Source: Sutcliffiella horikoshii DSM 8719 | GTDB taxonomy: Bacteria > Bacillota > Bacilli > Bacillales > Bacillaceae_I | Length of the DNA: 64,000 nt | Direction of reading: 5' to 3' | NCBI GenBank assembly: GCA_001648575.1 | Contig: LQXN01000053.1 | Location: 1 to 64,000 of the forward strand | Shown: positions 17,532 to 26,915 of the stretch, one piece after another | Position numbering within the stretch: position 1 is the first letter of the stretch | How the letters are laid out: the number at the start of each line of letters is the position of its first letter | Notes under the pieces: generated by a model | Told to the model about the DNA's origin: nothing | Database searches by the model: none | What the model saw: the letters and a program-made list of their open reading frames with translations, nothing else | Program-made: the position numbers and the translations under genes

Positions 17532-17684
17532 TGTTGCTTGGGATGTTACTTGGGTTGGCGGTGGTTGGGCTGCAGTGGGGAGACTTTGGCGCTCGGGGCG
17601 GGGAGGGAGCTAAGATCAAGGGCAAGGGCAGAAGTGTGGAAAGGCTTTTGGTGAGGGAGTTGGTGGATCGGGAAAAACGCTAAA

Positions 17685-17800
17685 ATGGTTAAACTCGCTA
17701 GTTCAATGGATAAATTGATTTTAGGATGGATAAATCCGTTTTACAATGGATATATCTTCTTGAAGAATGGATAAATCAAATTAATAATGGATAAAAAATA
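17685..17800. repeat. Degenerate tandem array with ATGGATAAAT core, 20-21 bp period
   Basis: The ATGG of the core occurs at 17685, 17706, 17726, 17746, 17767 and 17787, spaced 20-21 bases. The fullest units read ATGGATAAATTGATTTTAGG and ATGGATAAATCCGTTTTACA. The array occupies the end of the 414-base gap between ytoI and the NERD-domain gene. The G+C-rich stretch before it (17535-17680) shows no feature I can name. The reverse complement of the core, ATTTATCCAT, matches the ATTTATCC of the array at 4052-4211. Confidence 0.8.
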
Positions 17801-17896
17801 AAACAGTGAAAAGCTCGTTGAAAATATTGTTGAATTGGCAGGATTTTTGTAGTGTGGAGTTGAAATGAACAAGACTATAGAAAAAGGAGTGTCTCA

Positions 17897-18868
17897 ATGA
17901 TAAAAAAAGCTAGAGAAAAATCCAATAGGTTACTTGTTCATGAAGCTGCCCTAAGAAGACTTGTGCCTACCCATCCACAATATCATTTAATAGAACAGGA
18001 ATACGGTAAAATGAAATACGGTTACAAAGGTGAAGAGGCTTTAGATTATTTTTTAACCTTTCTCCCTCATGAAAACTATCATCTACTCCATGGACTCCGA
18101 ATTAAAGACTCTAAAGATAGGTACTTCCAATTAGATTCCCTGCTTATCACATCTAGTCATTGCATAATAATTGAATCCAAATATATATCAGGCACACTCG
18201 AATTTGATGAGGTTGCCAGTCAACTTATTCGTTATAAACCTGGTGGAGAGATAGAAAGGATGAGCGATCCCCTTTCTCAAGTTTCCCGTCATCGCCACCA
18301 ACTTTCTTCTTGGTTAGAACAGTATAACTTCCCCCAATTACCTATCGCGAGTTTAGTTGTCTTAACTCATAATCAGTCCAACTTAGTAAAAGCATCTTCA
18401 TCACTCATGAAAAAGGTAACTTTTCTTACTAACCTCCCTAAAAGAATATCTGAAATAAATGGAATTCATTCGACCGAAATTCTCAATCAAAGAGAACGTA
18501 ATAAGCTTTCTAAAACATTAATAAAAAAACATACTCAAGATAGTTTTAATTTCTTGCAATACTATCGAATTAAGCAGGAAGATCTGAAAAAAGGAGTAAT
18601 CTGTAACTATTGCGGGTCAAACTCTATGAGGAAGAAAAGAAAGTATTGGCTTTGTGGGAATTGCAATTTTCATTCAGCATTAGCACACCTTCAAGCAATA
18701 CAAGATTATAAACTGTTAATATACACCACTATTCAAAACAAAGAGCTGAAGGAATTCCTTCAGCTCAATTCCCCAGCAGAGGCCTACAATATATTGGTTT
18801 CGCTTGACCTTCCCTCGGTGGGTTCTAAAAAAGGAAGGAAGTACTCACTGGAACATTTCAAAACTTAA
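17897..18868 (+). CDS. NERD-domain (nuclease-related) protein with zinc ribbon
   Basis: The 323-residue protein has a NERD domain in its first half. The candidate catalytic residues are Asp80 in QLDSLLIT and Glu93/Lys95 in IIESKYISG, the D...ExK pattern of PD-(D/E)xK nuclease relatives. The second half ends in a zinc ribbon with cysteine pairs CNYC (236, 239) and CGNC (253, 256). NERD proteins are thought to act on DNA, but this one is uncharacterised. It separates ytoI from ytpI, adjacent in B. subtilis, is A+T-rich with different codon habits (many CTT/TTA, TCT, AAT), and looks acquired. AAAAAGGAG precedes the ATG. Confidence 0.85.
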   Translation: MIKKAREKSNRLLVHEAALRRLVPTHPQYHLIEQEYGKMKYGYKGEEALDYFLTFLPHENYHLLHGLRIKDSKDRYFQLDSLLITSSHCIIIESKYISGTLEFDEVASQLIRYKPGGEIERMSDPLSQVSRHRHQLSSWLEQYNFPQLPIASLVVLTHNQSNLVKASSSLMKKVTFLTNLPKRISEINGIHSTEILNQRERNKLSKTLIKKHTQDSFNFLQYYRIKQEDLKKGVICNYCGSNSMRKKRKYWLCGNCNFHSALAHLQAIQDYKLLIYTTIQNKELKEFLQLNSPAEAYNILVSLDLPSVGSKKGRKYSLEHFKT

Positions 18869-18943
18869 TCCAGAGGAAAAGCTCCTAAACAAAAAGCCGC
18901 CCCCATAAACTCCAAAGGACGACCCATAAACACTAGAATCCAT

Positions 18944-19285
18944 TTAATTCGTAACTGTCTTCTCTTTCATTTCTGCTTCTTTTACCGCTTCCGCTTCTTC
19001 GATGGCAAATGGCGTATAGAAACGGTAGGCCTTGTAGCCTGCCCAGATGCTGCCGAGTCCAACAACAATAAGGACGATTCCGACTACTATTGCAACGGTG
19101 GACAGAGGGTCAATCAGTGTATTGATTCCGAAAAAGAATACAAAGCTTCCAAGGGCGATGCTGGATTTTGCACTCAGCCATTTCTTTTCTGCTGGAAGGT
19201 GGGTGCGGAAGTATTTCACTTTATACATCACATAGAACATTAATGAAAAGATAATGAGAAAAACAAAGATAGCCAAAAAGGACAC
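18944..19285 (-). CDS. ytpI: Membrane protein YtpI
   Basis: This is a 113-residue integral membrane protein with three hydrophobic helices (about 3-22, 45-60 and 63-85) and a charged C-terminal tail rich in Glu, Lys and Ala. The EKKWLSAKSSIALGSFVFFFGIN segment and the position between ytoI and nrnA identify it as the YtpI homologue, whose function is unknown. The GTG at 19285 lies very close to GAAGGAG. A TTG at 19276 is a possible true start with 11-base spacing. Confidence 0.82.
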   Translation of the reverse strand: MSFLAIFVFLIIFSLMFYVMYKVKYFRTHLPAEKKWLSAKSSIALGSFVFFFGINTLIDPLSTVAIVVGIVLIVVGLGSIWAGYKAYRFYTPFAIEEAEAVKEAEMKEKTVTN

Positions 19286-19458
19286 ACTCCTTCTATATTC
19301 GTTATATTAGTAATTATTTTATCATAAGCGTACAAGCTATATTGTAACGTGTTCGTGAACAAAATTCTACTTTTGCCTCTATGCGGTTAATTCTTTGAGT
19401 TCAATCGATTGTATGATTAAATAAAAGATAAGAATCAAATGAAAGAGGGATACATATA

Positions 19459-20409
19459 ATGAGGCAGCAAATTATAGATGAAATCAAAGCGCACGAAACG
19501 GTTATCATCCATCGTCATGTAAGGCCAGATCCCGATGCATATGGGTCGCAATGTGGATTGGCGGAGTTGATCAAGGAAAGTTATCCGGAAAAAAAGGTGT
19601 ATCGTGTCGGGAAAGCGGAGGAGTCGTTTAATTTTTTGAGCAAGCTTGATGAGATACCTGATTCGAGTTATGACGGGGCTCTTGTGATTGTCTGCGATAC
19701 AGCCAATACTGACCGTATCTGTGACCAGCGCTACAAGATGGCTGCTAAATGGATCAAAATAGACCATCATCCAAATGAGGATAGATATGGGGATATGATG
19801 TGGGTCGATACCGATTCGAGTTCGACGAGTGAAATGATATATGAATTGTATTTGGCTGGGGAAAATCAGGGATGGAAGATGTCAAAGGAAGCGGCAAGAT
19901 TGATTTTTGCCGGTATCGTTGGAGATACGGGAAGATTCCTTTTCCAGAGTACGAATACGAAGACATTCAAATATGCGAGCGAACTGTTGAGCTACGGATT
20001 TTCGATGACCGATTTGTATGAGGAGCTTTATCGCACAAAGCTGCATATTGCCAAACTGAGCGGGTATGTGTTGGAGAATTTCTCCCTCCATGAGAACGGC
20101 ATTGCTTCCATGAAGATCACTCCTGATATTCTGCAGCGCTATAATGCTTTACCATCTGAAGCTTCCCAGCTTGTAGGGATGCTTGGAAATATTGAAGGAA
20201 TTAGGGCATGGGCATTTTTTATTGAGGAATCAGATCAAATCCGGGTTAGACTCCGTTCGAAGGGGACGATCGTGAATCAAATAGCGAAGAAGTATAATGG
20301 TGGTGGTCATCCGTTTGCCTCAGGTGCTTCCATATACAAATGGGAAGATGCGGACTTAGTATTGGCAGATTTGATTGAAGCATCAAGGGCGCATCTGCAA
20401 GGAGAATAG
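19459..20409 (+). CDS. nrnA: Bifunctional oligoribonuclease / pAp phosphatase NrnA (YtqI)
   Basis: This DHH-family phosphoesterase degrades 2-5 nt RNA oligomers and dephosphorylates 3'-phosphoadenosine 5'-phosphate. The 316-residue protein has HRHVRPDPDAYGS (18-30), DTAN (80-83) and the DHH motif (102-104) of the DHH domain. The DHHA1 signature GGGHPFASGA is about 26 residues before the C-terminus. GAAAGAGGG lies upstream of the ATG at 19459. It shares a bidirectional terminator with the convergent ytrI. Confidence 0.95.
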   Translation: MRQQIIDEIKAHETVIIHRHVRPDPDAYGSQCGLAELIKESYPEKKVYRVGKAEESFNFLSKLDEIPDSSYDGALVIVCDTANTDRICDQRYKMAAKWIKIDHHPNEDRYGDMMWVDTDSSSTSEMIYELYLAGENQGWKMSKEAARLIFAGIVGDTGRFLFQSTNTKTFKYASELLSYGFSMTDLYEELYRTKLHIAKLSGYVLENFSLHENGIASMKITPDILQRYNALPSEASQLVGMLGNIEGIRAWAFFIEESDQIRVRLRSKGTIVNQIAKKYNGGGHPFASGASIYKWEDADLVLADLIEASRAHLQGE

Positions 20410-20416
20410 AACACAA

Positions 20417-20460
20417 TAAAAGAGGAATTGTCACTAAACAGCCAGACGCTTCCTCTTTTA
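20417..20460. terminator. Bidirectional terminator between nrnA and ytrI
   Basis: TAAAAGAGGAA (20417-20427) pairs with TTCCTCTTTTA (20450-20460). The A-rich left arm and T-rich right arm make it usable in both directions. It overlaps the ytrI stop codon by three bases. Confidence 0.82.
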
Positions 20461-20958
20461 TTCCATTTTTACAATCAACAAGTCGATTTCAATCGTCGTG
20501 TCGACATAAAGGAAATCAACCTCGAAGTAGTATTTTTTATCATCCAATGAGTAACTTTTGTTTTCAATCACCTTTATCAACAGCTCTTTGTTGTCCTTGA
20601 TGCTTGCAATATCCTTTGAGACTAGATGGTTCAAGTCTTCGGTGATCCTTGCGACAATGGAGGAGCGGCTGAAGGAGTTGAGCATATACTTTTCATGATT
20701 GATGATGGAGATGTTGAAATCCTCAATTTTCAGCTGGTCTTTTTCTTCCTTCAGCTTATCATTATCCTCGGTAAGAATATGAATCCTGTCTTTATAGCTT
20801 TTAACTTCATCCTTATATTTTTTCAAGGCACTAAGATTTTCCTCCAAGGTAATGCCATACATGAGCATGAAAATCAGCCATCCGATTATGCCCCCTATCA
20901 CAACACCTGTAAAGAACCGTTGCCAGCCCGGGTCCCGGTTGTACGGTGGAACGCGCAT
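20458..20958 (-). CDS. ytrI: Sporulation membrane protein YtrI
   Basis: This 166-residue protein has one N-terminal membrane helix (about 14-34), a coiled-coil stretch (about 38-78, with KKYKDEVKSYKDRIHILTEDN) and a C-terminal beta-rich domain. YtrI, with YtrH, is a sigma-E-dependent sporulation protein in B. subtilis. The ATG is 9 bases after CAGGAGA. It follows ytrH by one base, so the two are certainly one transcript. Confidence 0.88.
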   Translation of the reverse strand: MRVPPYNRDPGWQRFFTGVVIGGIIGWLIFMLMYGITLEENLSALKKYKDEVKSYKDRIHILTEDNDKLKEEKDQLKIEDFNISIINHEKYMLNSFSRSSIVARITEDLNHLVSKDIASIKDNKELLIKVIENKSYSLDDKKYYFEVDFLYVDTTIEIDLLIVKME

Positions 20959-20959
20959 A

Positions 20960-21295
20960 TTACAATGTCTCCTGTGTCAGCCAGCTGATGATAAGTGCCC
21001 CTGTCTGGGCGCCGCCGGTAGCGGAAATGATCAGCAGCAACTGTTTGACAAGAAATTTTGTCTCTCCATTGAACAATCCCTTTTCCAAATTATAAAAAGT
21101 ATCAAAGGTGCCTCCGATGGCTGCTACGATAGCCCATATTTTCAAGCTGTTCGCCAAACGCCACATTCTTGTAAGTGGGGGGTCCCCGACCAAGAAGGCT
21201 GCAATGCCTCCGATGATGGCTCCTCCCAGTATGACCCCTACAGCAATGAAAAAACTGAATATCAGGGTTGCGATAAATGGATCTTTAACGTCCAT
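20960..21295 (-). CDS. ytrH: Sporulation membrane protein YtrH
   Basis: This 111-residue hydrophobic protein has about three membrane helices with glycine-rich packing (VGVILGGAIIGGIAAFLVGD) and a terminal SATGGAQTGALIISWLTQETL segment, matching YtrH. It lies directly upstream of ytrI on the minus strand and divergent from dnaE, as in B. subtilis. The ATG at 21295 was chosen because AAGGA is 8 bases upstream. The ATGs at 21304 and 21301 fall on or next to the ribosome-binding site. Confidence 0.88.
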   Translation of the reverse strand: MDVKDPFIATLIFSFFIAVGVILGGAIIGGIAAFLVGDPPLTRMWRLANSLKIWAIVAAIGGTFDTFYNLEKGLFNGETKFLVKQLLLIISATGGAQTGALIISWLTQETL

Positions 21296-21375
21296 TTTCA
21301 TCATCCTTTCTGTCCTTAATCATATATATGGACAGGAAGTGGCAAGTATGTGATGTTAATGGAGAAGTTTGATGA

Positions 21376-21405
21376 TTGTTTTTAGAACGTGATAGCCCCT
21401 ATAAT
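21376..21405 (+). promoter_or_regulatory. Probable sigma-A promoter of dnaE
   Basis: TTGTTT (21376-21381), an 18-base spacer and TATAAT (21400-21405) lie about 40 bases upstream of the dnaE start. Confidence 0.5.
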
Positions 21406-21446
21406 GAATGTAATAAATGGAAGCGTTAAATAAGGTGTGATAATCA

Positions 21447-24400
21447 ATGAGTTTTGTTCATTTGCATATAAAAAGTAGTTACAGCCTATTGAATAGTTCT
21501 GTCCGCTTTTCCAAGCTGGTGGAGCAGGCAAAGGAGCTTGGATTCACTTCACTTGCTTTGACAGACGAAGATGTAATGTATGGTGCGATAGATTTTTATA
21601 AAGCTTGCAAGTCCGCAAATATTAAGCCGATTATGGGTTTGACGCTTTCTGTACTGGCAAAGGAAAGTGAGAACGAGGAGGAGTCCGCCTATCCTGTCCT
21701 TCTTTTAGCGAAAAATAAGCAGGGCTTCACCAATCTGATGAAGCTTTCCAGCATTGTGCAGACGAAAGCGCCAAATGGCGTGCCAAAAAGGTGGCTGAAA
21801 CATTATGCCAAGGGCTTGATCGCCATCCTTTCAGCTTCAGAATCGGAATTGGCACATATGAAGGATCAGAGTGCTGCTGAGTATTTGGATATGTTCGGGA
21901 AGGAACATGTCTACTTGGGGATTGACCGGAACTCCGATGATTCCCGGGAGAAGTCGGAACATACTAGAAAAAGACATAATGACTTACCGGTCGTTGCGTT
22001 AAGTAAAGTGCACTATCTTCTAAAGGAAGATGTGTTTGTCTATGAATGCCTTCGCAACATCAAACAAGGAACAAAGCTGGAATCAATGCCGAAAGAGGCG
22101 CCAGATTACATGCGCCAAACTGGGGAAATGGTCCAGATGTTCGAGGATATTCCCGATGCGCTGGAGAACACCATCAAGATAGCCAATCAGTGTCAGGTGG
22201 AAATCGAGTTTAACCGGTCGGCACTTCCAAGCTATCCATTACCAGATGGGGAGAAAGCGGATACGTATCTTGAAAAATTGTGTTGGGAAGGTCTTAAGGG
22301 ACGAATTGGCGAGATTCCGAAAGAGTATGAGGAACGTTTGAGTTATGAATTAGAAGTTATTCAAGGGATGGACTTCAGTGACTATTTCTTGATTGTATGG
22401 GACTTTATGCATTTTGCAAGGAAAGAAGGCATCCTGACAGGACCTGGGCGTGGATCTGCTGCTGGCTCCCTTGTAGCATACAGCTTGTTTATCACTGATG
22501 TGGATCCGATTCAACATGATCTGCTATTTGAACGTTTCCTAAATCCAGAACGGATAACGATGCCTGATATTGATATCGATTTTCAGGATAATAAAAGGGA
22601 TGAAGTAATCAAGTATGTGGCAGAAAAGTACGGACAGCTCCATGTGGCGCAAATCATCACGTTTGGTACACTGGCAGCAAAGGCGGCATGGCGGGATGTA
22701 GCAAAAGCTTTGAACCTTTCAGGTAAAGAACTGGAAATGATATCTAAGATGATTCCTTCACGACCTGGAATAACGTTGGAGGCTGCATACAAGGAAAATG
22801 AGAGACTGCAAAAAGCGATAAACGAGACGAAGGAAAGGCAACGTGCTTTTCATACAGCAAGGCAGATAGAAGGTTTGCCACGACATTCCTCCACTCATGC
22901 GGCCGGGGTGGTCATTACCGAAAGTCCCCTTACAGAAATGATTCCAATACAGGCCGGTCAGCAGGATATTTATCTGACACAGTTCACGATGGAAACGTTA
23001 GAGGAGCTTGGACTCCTGAAAATGGACTTCCTTGGTCTGAGGAACCTGACCATGATCCAAAGCATCAGGTATCAGGTGAAAAAAGAAACCAAAACAGATC
23101 TAGAGAACATTCCAACGGACGATCAGGCAGCCTTCCGCCTCTTAAGTGAAGGAGATACTTCGGGGATTTTCCAATTGGAGTCACCGGGGATGAAGAAAGT
23201 ACTTACAAAACTTAAACCTACAAATTTGGAGGATATTGTTGCGGTTAACGCATTATATCGCCCGGGTCCAATGGAACAGATCCCTTTATTCATCGACCGG
23301 AAGCATGGCAGGAAACAGGTTGAATATCCGCATCCCGACCTGATTCCCATTCTGGAGAAAACGTTCGGAGTCATCGTTTATCAGGAACAGATCATGCAAA
23401 TTGCAGCTTTGATGGCAGGATTTTCGCTAGGGGAAGCTGATCTTTTGAGAAGAGCGGTCAGCAAGAAGAAAAAAGAAGTGTTAGCACAAGAGCGTGCGCA
23501 TTTTGTGGAAGGCTGCTTGAATAAAGGCTATGACAATAATGTGGCAAATGAAGTCTATGATTTGATTGTCCGTTTTGCCGACTACGGTTTTAACAGGAGT
23601 CATGCGGTTGCATATAGCATGATTTCCTATGAGTTGGCCTATCTTAAGGCAAATCACCCTAAAGTATTCATGGCGACCCTGCTGTCAAGTGTGATGGGGA
23701 ATGAGCAGAAGCTTTCCCAATATATCACTGAAACGAAAAGAAAAGGGATTGAAGTCTTGCCCCCATCGATCAACAAAAGCGGAATTGGCTTTCAGGTGGA
23801 AAAAGAAGGGGTTCGCTTCAGTCTCTTGACCGTAAAAGGAGTAGGTGTACAAGCAATAAAAGGATTGATGGAGGAGCGGAAAAAGAAACCCTTCATCGAT
23901 CTGTTCGATTTTTGCAACAGGACTGGATCCAAGCTCAATCGGAAAACGATGGAGATGCTCATTTATTCAGGAAGCATGGATGAGTTCAAGGAGGACAGGG
24001 CCACCCTTCTTGCAACTTTGGATGTTGCCCTCCAGCATGCCGAGCTTGTCATGCCTTCTGATGATGATCAAATTGACTTTTACTTGGAAGCAGAGTTCAA
24101 TATTAAGCCCAAATATGTAAAGGTGGAGCCGCTTCAACTGACAGAGCAATTACAGCTGGAAAAAGAGGCACTGGGCTTTTATCTTTCCAAACACCCGACA
24201 GAACCTTTTTCCTCTTACTTTCAATTAGCGGGTGCCACGCTCATTTTGGACCTCCCTTCCGCCAGTCAAAGGAAGGTGCGGGTAGGCAGCTTCCTGTCCA
24301 ATGAAAGGGTGATCCGTACGAAGAAAGGGGATCTGATGGCCTTTCTCACACTATCGGACCAATCTGGGGATATGGAGGCCGTTGCTTTTCCGGATCTCTA

Positions 24401-24779
24401 TCAGCGATATTCGCATCTGTTGAAGACCGGAGAGACATTGTTGATAGAAGGGAACCTGGAAGAAAGAGAAGGGAAAAGCCAGCTTATTGTAAAAAATGTC
24501 ATGGAAATAGATGCTCTTGTGGAGCAATACGCTCATCTTATTGGAGATTTATTTTTACAGATAGATGAAGAAAAGCATGAAAAAGAAGTGTTTATGCATC
24601 TTCAAAAAGTACTAAAACAACACCACGGACCATCACCGGTGTATGTCCATTATATTCATGCCAAAAAAACGATAAAATTACAGCCAGCCTATTATACGGC
24701 ACCGACAGAGGAGTGTCTGCTCAAGCTGCAGACGTTACTTGGAGAAGGAAATGTCGTCTTCAAAAAATCTTTACAATGA
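21447..24779 (+). CDS. dnaE: DNA polymerase III alpha subunit DnaE
   Basis: This is the second replicative polymerase of Bacilli, which extends RNA primers before handing over to PolC. The 1110-residue protein has an N-terminal PHP domain (starting FVHLHIKSSYSLLNS), then the C-family palm with GPGRGSAAGSLVAY and PDIDIDFQDNKRDEVIKY, where the catalytic Asp residues lie. Fingers with GLPRHSSTHAAGVV, a helix-hairpin-helix region and a C-terminal OB fold (about 960-1060) follow. It lacks the exonuclease insertion of PolC. AAGGTG precedes the ATG. Confidence 0.97.
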   Translation: MSFVHLHIKSSYSLLNSSVRFSKLVEQAKELGFTSLALTDEDVMYGAIDFYKACKSANIKPIMGLTLSVLAKESENEEESAYPVLLLAKNKQGFTNLMKLSSIVQTKAPNGVPKRWLKHYAKGLIAILSASESELAHMKDQSAAEYLDMFGKEHVYLGIDRNSDDSREKSEHTRKRHNDLPVVALSKVHYLLKEDVFVYECLRNIKQGTKLESMPKEAPDYMRQTGEMVQMFEDIPDALENTIKIANQCQVEIEFNRSALPSYPLPDGEKADTYLEKLCWEGLKGRIGEIPKEYEERLSYELEVIQGMDFSDYFLIVWDFMHFARKEGILTGPGRGSAAGSLVAYSLFITDVDPIQHDLLFERFLNPERITMPDIDIDFQDNKRDEVIKYVAEKYGQLHVAQIITFGTLAAKAAWRDVAKALNLSGKELEMISKMIPSRPGITLEAAYKENERLQKAINETKERQRAFHTARQIEGLPRHSSTHAAGVVITESPLTEMIPIQAGQQDIYLTQFTMETLEELGLLKMDFLGLRNLTMIQSIRYQVKKETKTDLENIPTDDQAAFRLLSEGDTSGIFQLESPGMKKVLTKLKPTNLEDIVAVNALYRPGPMEQIPLFIDRKHGRKQVEYPHPDLIPILEKTFGVIVYQEQIMQIAALMAGFSLGEADLLRRAVSKKKKEVLAQERAHFVEGCLNKGYDNNVANEVYDLIVRFADYGFNRSHAVAYSMISYELAYLKANHPKVFMATLLSSVMGNEQKLSQYITETKRKGIEVLPPSINKSGIGFQVEKEGVRFSLLTVKGVGVQAIKGLMEERKKKPFIDLFDFCNRTGSKLNRKTMEMLIYSGSMDEFKEDRATLLATLDVALQHAELVMPSDDDQIDFYLEAEFNIKPKYVKVEPLQLTEQLQLEKEALGFYLSKHPTEPFSSYFQLAGATLILDLPSASQRKVRVGSFLSNERVIRTKKGDLMAFLTLSDQSGDMEAVAFPDLYQRYSHLLKTGETLLIEGNLEEREGKSQLIVKNVMEIDALVEQYAHLIGDLFLQIDEEKHEKEVFMHLQKVLKQHHGPSPVYVHYIHAKKTIKLQPAYYTAPTEECLLKLQTLLGEGNVVFKKSLQ

Positions 24780-24805
24780 TTAATATTATGATATAGTTAA
24801 CAGGG

Positions 24806-24836
24806 AGGTGGTCAGACCACCTTTTCCTGATTTTTG
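24806..24836 (+). terminator. Possible terminator of dnaE
   Basis: A compact hairpin AGGTGG TCAGA CCACCT is followed by a T-rich stretch with interruptions (TTTTCCTGATTTTT). Confidence 0.55.
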
Positions 24837-24914
24837 AGTATAAAATTAATGAGTAAATATAGCGGTTTTTTAAGTACTTGATAAGAACCACAAATAGCAG
24901 GGGGGACAAGAACT

Positions 24915-26153
24915 GTGTCTTTAAAAGAAGAAGCTTTACATATGCATAAGGTCCATCAAGGAAAATTGGAATCAAAATCGAAAGTCCCGGTAAGAAACGC
25001 TAAAGACTTGAGCTTGGCCTATTCACCAGGTGTTGCTGAACCGTGCAAAGCCATTTATGATGATAAAAATAAAGTATATGACTATACCATGAAAGGGAAT
25101 ATGGTAGCGGTAGTTTCAGATGGGACAGCTGTGTTGGGTCTTGGAAACATCGGACCTGAAGCCGCTCTTCCTGTCATGGAAGGGAAAGCTGTGTTATTCA
25201 AGAGCTTTGCGGGAGTGGATGCATTTCCCATCTGCTTGAATACAACAGATGTCGATAAAATCGTAGAAACCGTTAAGCTGCTAGAACCTACTTTTGGCGG
25301 AGTGAATCTTGAGGATATCGCGGCGCCGAACTGTTTTGTGGTGGAAGAACGCTTAAAGAAAGAAACGAATATTCCTATATTCCATGATGATCAGCACGGA
25401 ACGGCCATTGTTACTGTGGCAGGTCTTGTCAACGCCCTTAAACTGGTAGGGAAGAATATCGGAGAAATAAAAGTTGTGGCAAATGGTGCAGGTGCAGCAG
25501 GTATAGCTATCATAAAACTATTATATCGTTATGGTGTCAGGGATATTACGATGTGTGATTCCAAGGGCGCAATCTATGAAGGGCGTCCTTATGGCATGAA
25601 TAGTGTAAAGGCGGAAGTGGCGACTTACACAAATCGTGACAAGATGGAAGGTAGCTTGGCTGACGTAATAAAAGAGGCGGATGTATTTATCGGCGTCTCC
25701 GTCGAAGGTGCCCTTACACAGCCAATGATAGAAACCATGAACAAGGATTCCATCATTTTTGCCATGGCAAACCCAAACCCTGAAATCATGCCGGCAGAAG
25801 CAAAGCTTGCAGGAGCGAGCGTAATCGGTACAGGACGTTCTGATTTTCCAAACCAGGTAAATAATGTTCTGGCGTTTCCGGGTATTTTCCGCGGAGCGTT
25901 GGATGTCAGAGCGACGCATATAAATGAGCAGATGAAAATTGCGGCAGTCGAAGCGATTGCAAGCCTTGTGGCACCGCATGAGCTAAGTGATGATTATGTC
26001 ATACCTGCTCCATTCGACCCTCGTGTCGCACCTGCTGTGGCTGCTGCTGTGGCCAAGGCAGCAATGGAAACGGGAGTAGCAAGAATCAAGGTAGACCCAG
26101 AAGAAGTTGCCGAAAAAACTAGACGAACCGCCGTTATCGGAAAAAGTGAATAG
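24915..26153 (+). CDS. ytsJ: Malic enzyme YtsJ (NADP-preferring type)
   Basis: This enzyme decarboxylates malate to pyruvate, forming NADPH. The 412-residue protein has the malic-enzyme signature FHDDQHGTAIVTVAGLVNAL, the Rossmann motif ANGAGAAGIAII, the DGTAVLGLGNIGPEAALPVMEGK segment and the C-terminal VIPAPFDPRVAP region. It aligns closely with B. subtilis YtsJ, which prefers NADP. The start is a GTG at 24915 after GGGGGAC. The GntR regulator starts 3 bases after its stop codon, so they are co-transcribed. Confidence 0.95.
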   Translation: MSLKEEALHMHKVHQGKLESKSKVPVRNAKDLSLAYSPGVAEPCKAIYDDKNKVYDYTMKGNMVAVVSDGTAVLGLGNIGPEAALPVMEGKAVLFKSFAGVDAFPICLNTTDVDKIVETVKLLEPTFGGVNLEDIAAPNCFVVEERLKKETNIPIFHDDQHGTAIVTVAGLVNALKLVGKNIGEIKVVANGAGAAGIAIIKLLYRYGVRDITMCDSKGAIYEGRPYGMNSVKAEVATYTNRDKMEGSLADVIKEADVFIGVSVEGALTQPMIETMNKDSIIFAMANPNPEIMPAEAKLAGASVIGTGRSDFPNQVNNVLAFPGIFRGALDVRATHINEQMKIAAVEAIASLVAPHELSDDYVIPAPFDPRVAPAVAAAVAKAAMETGVARIKVDPEEVAEKTRRTAVIGKSE

Positions 26154-26156
26154 TCC

Positions 26157-26771
26157 ATGACCACACCTACAAAAATGTATTTGGAGATTGTGAAAAAGAT
26201 CCGTGCCATTATCGTCGCGGACGGGTTGAAGACAGGAGATAAAATTCCTTCAGAACGGGAACTGTCCGACAGGTTGAATGTCGGGCGTTCTTCTGTTCGA
26301 GAAGCGCTTCGGGCTCTGGAACTCCTTGGCCTCATCGAAACAAGGCGTGGAGAAGGTACTTTTATCAAGGACTTTAAAGAGCATCACCTAGTAGAATTGC
26401 TAGGGACGTTCATCCTGGAGCAGGAAAAAACAAAAAGTGATCTACTGGAAACAAAACTGGAAATAGAAAAGTCATGCATACAGCTTTTTATGCAGAAAGC
26501 CACTGACAAAGACTATGAAAAAATAAGAGATTTGGCAGTTACTGCTTCTAGCAGGACGGAATTTTTCAAAGAGATGGTCATAATAGTCGATAACAGCTTG
26601 ATGCTAAGGATCTGGACGCTTGTAAATAGTTATGCACGTATCATCGCTAAGGATAATATGATAGAGAGTGGTGTATACGAGGAATTACTAGAGGCGATGA
26701 GAGGAAATGATGCAACACTAGCAATAAAGTTATATGAAAAACATTTTGCGGAATTTGTCGATGGAAAGTAG
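26157..26771 (+). CDS. GntR/FadR-family transcriptional regulator
   Basis: The 204-residue protein has an N-terminal winged helix (about 5-72, with KIPSERELSDRLNVGRSSVREALRALELLGLIETRRGEGTFI) typical of the FadR subgroup, then a helical effector domain that is shorter than the usual FCD domain. It lies between the malic enzyme and accDA genes, which suggests control of pyruvate/malate or acetyl-CoA metabolism, but the ligand cannot be read. The ATG at 26157 has only a weak ribosome-binding site and is probably translationally coupled to ytsJ. Confidence 0.85.
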   Translation: MTTPTKMYLEIVKKIRAIIVADGLKTGDKIPSERELSDRLNVGRSSVREALRALELLGLIETRRGEGTFIKDFKEHHLVELLGTFILEQEKTKSDLLETKLEIEKSCIQLFMQKATDKDYEKIRDLAVTASSRTEFFKEMVIIVDNSLMLRIWTLVNSYARIIAKDNMIESGVYEELLEAMRGNDATLAIKLYEKHFAEFVDGK

Positions 26772-26896
26772 ACAAGAATCTACAACATCCATCGAGGTGT
26801 TTCCGTTACATTAACAGTATGAGAGAAATGGTAACTAGAGGAATTTGTTTATTGGAATAATTTTAACAGCCTTACTTGCCTATCTTTTGACCTGTT

Positions 26897-26915
26897 ATTA
26901 GTACCAAATACCAAA
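26897..26915 (+). promoter_or_regulatory. Probable FapR operator upstream of accD
   Basis: ATTAGTACCAAATACCAAA matches the FapR palindrome ATTAGTACCTGATACTAAT (as I remember it) at 15 of 19 positions, including the entire left half. It lies just downstream of a TTGACC hexamer (26887-26892), a position typical of FapR sites overlapping promoters. FapR represses lipid-synthesis genes until malonyl-CoA rises, and accDA makes malonyl-CoA. Confidence 0.5.
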
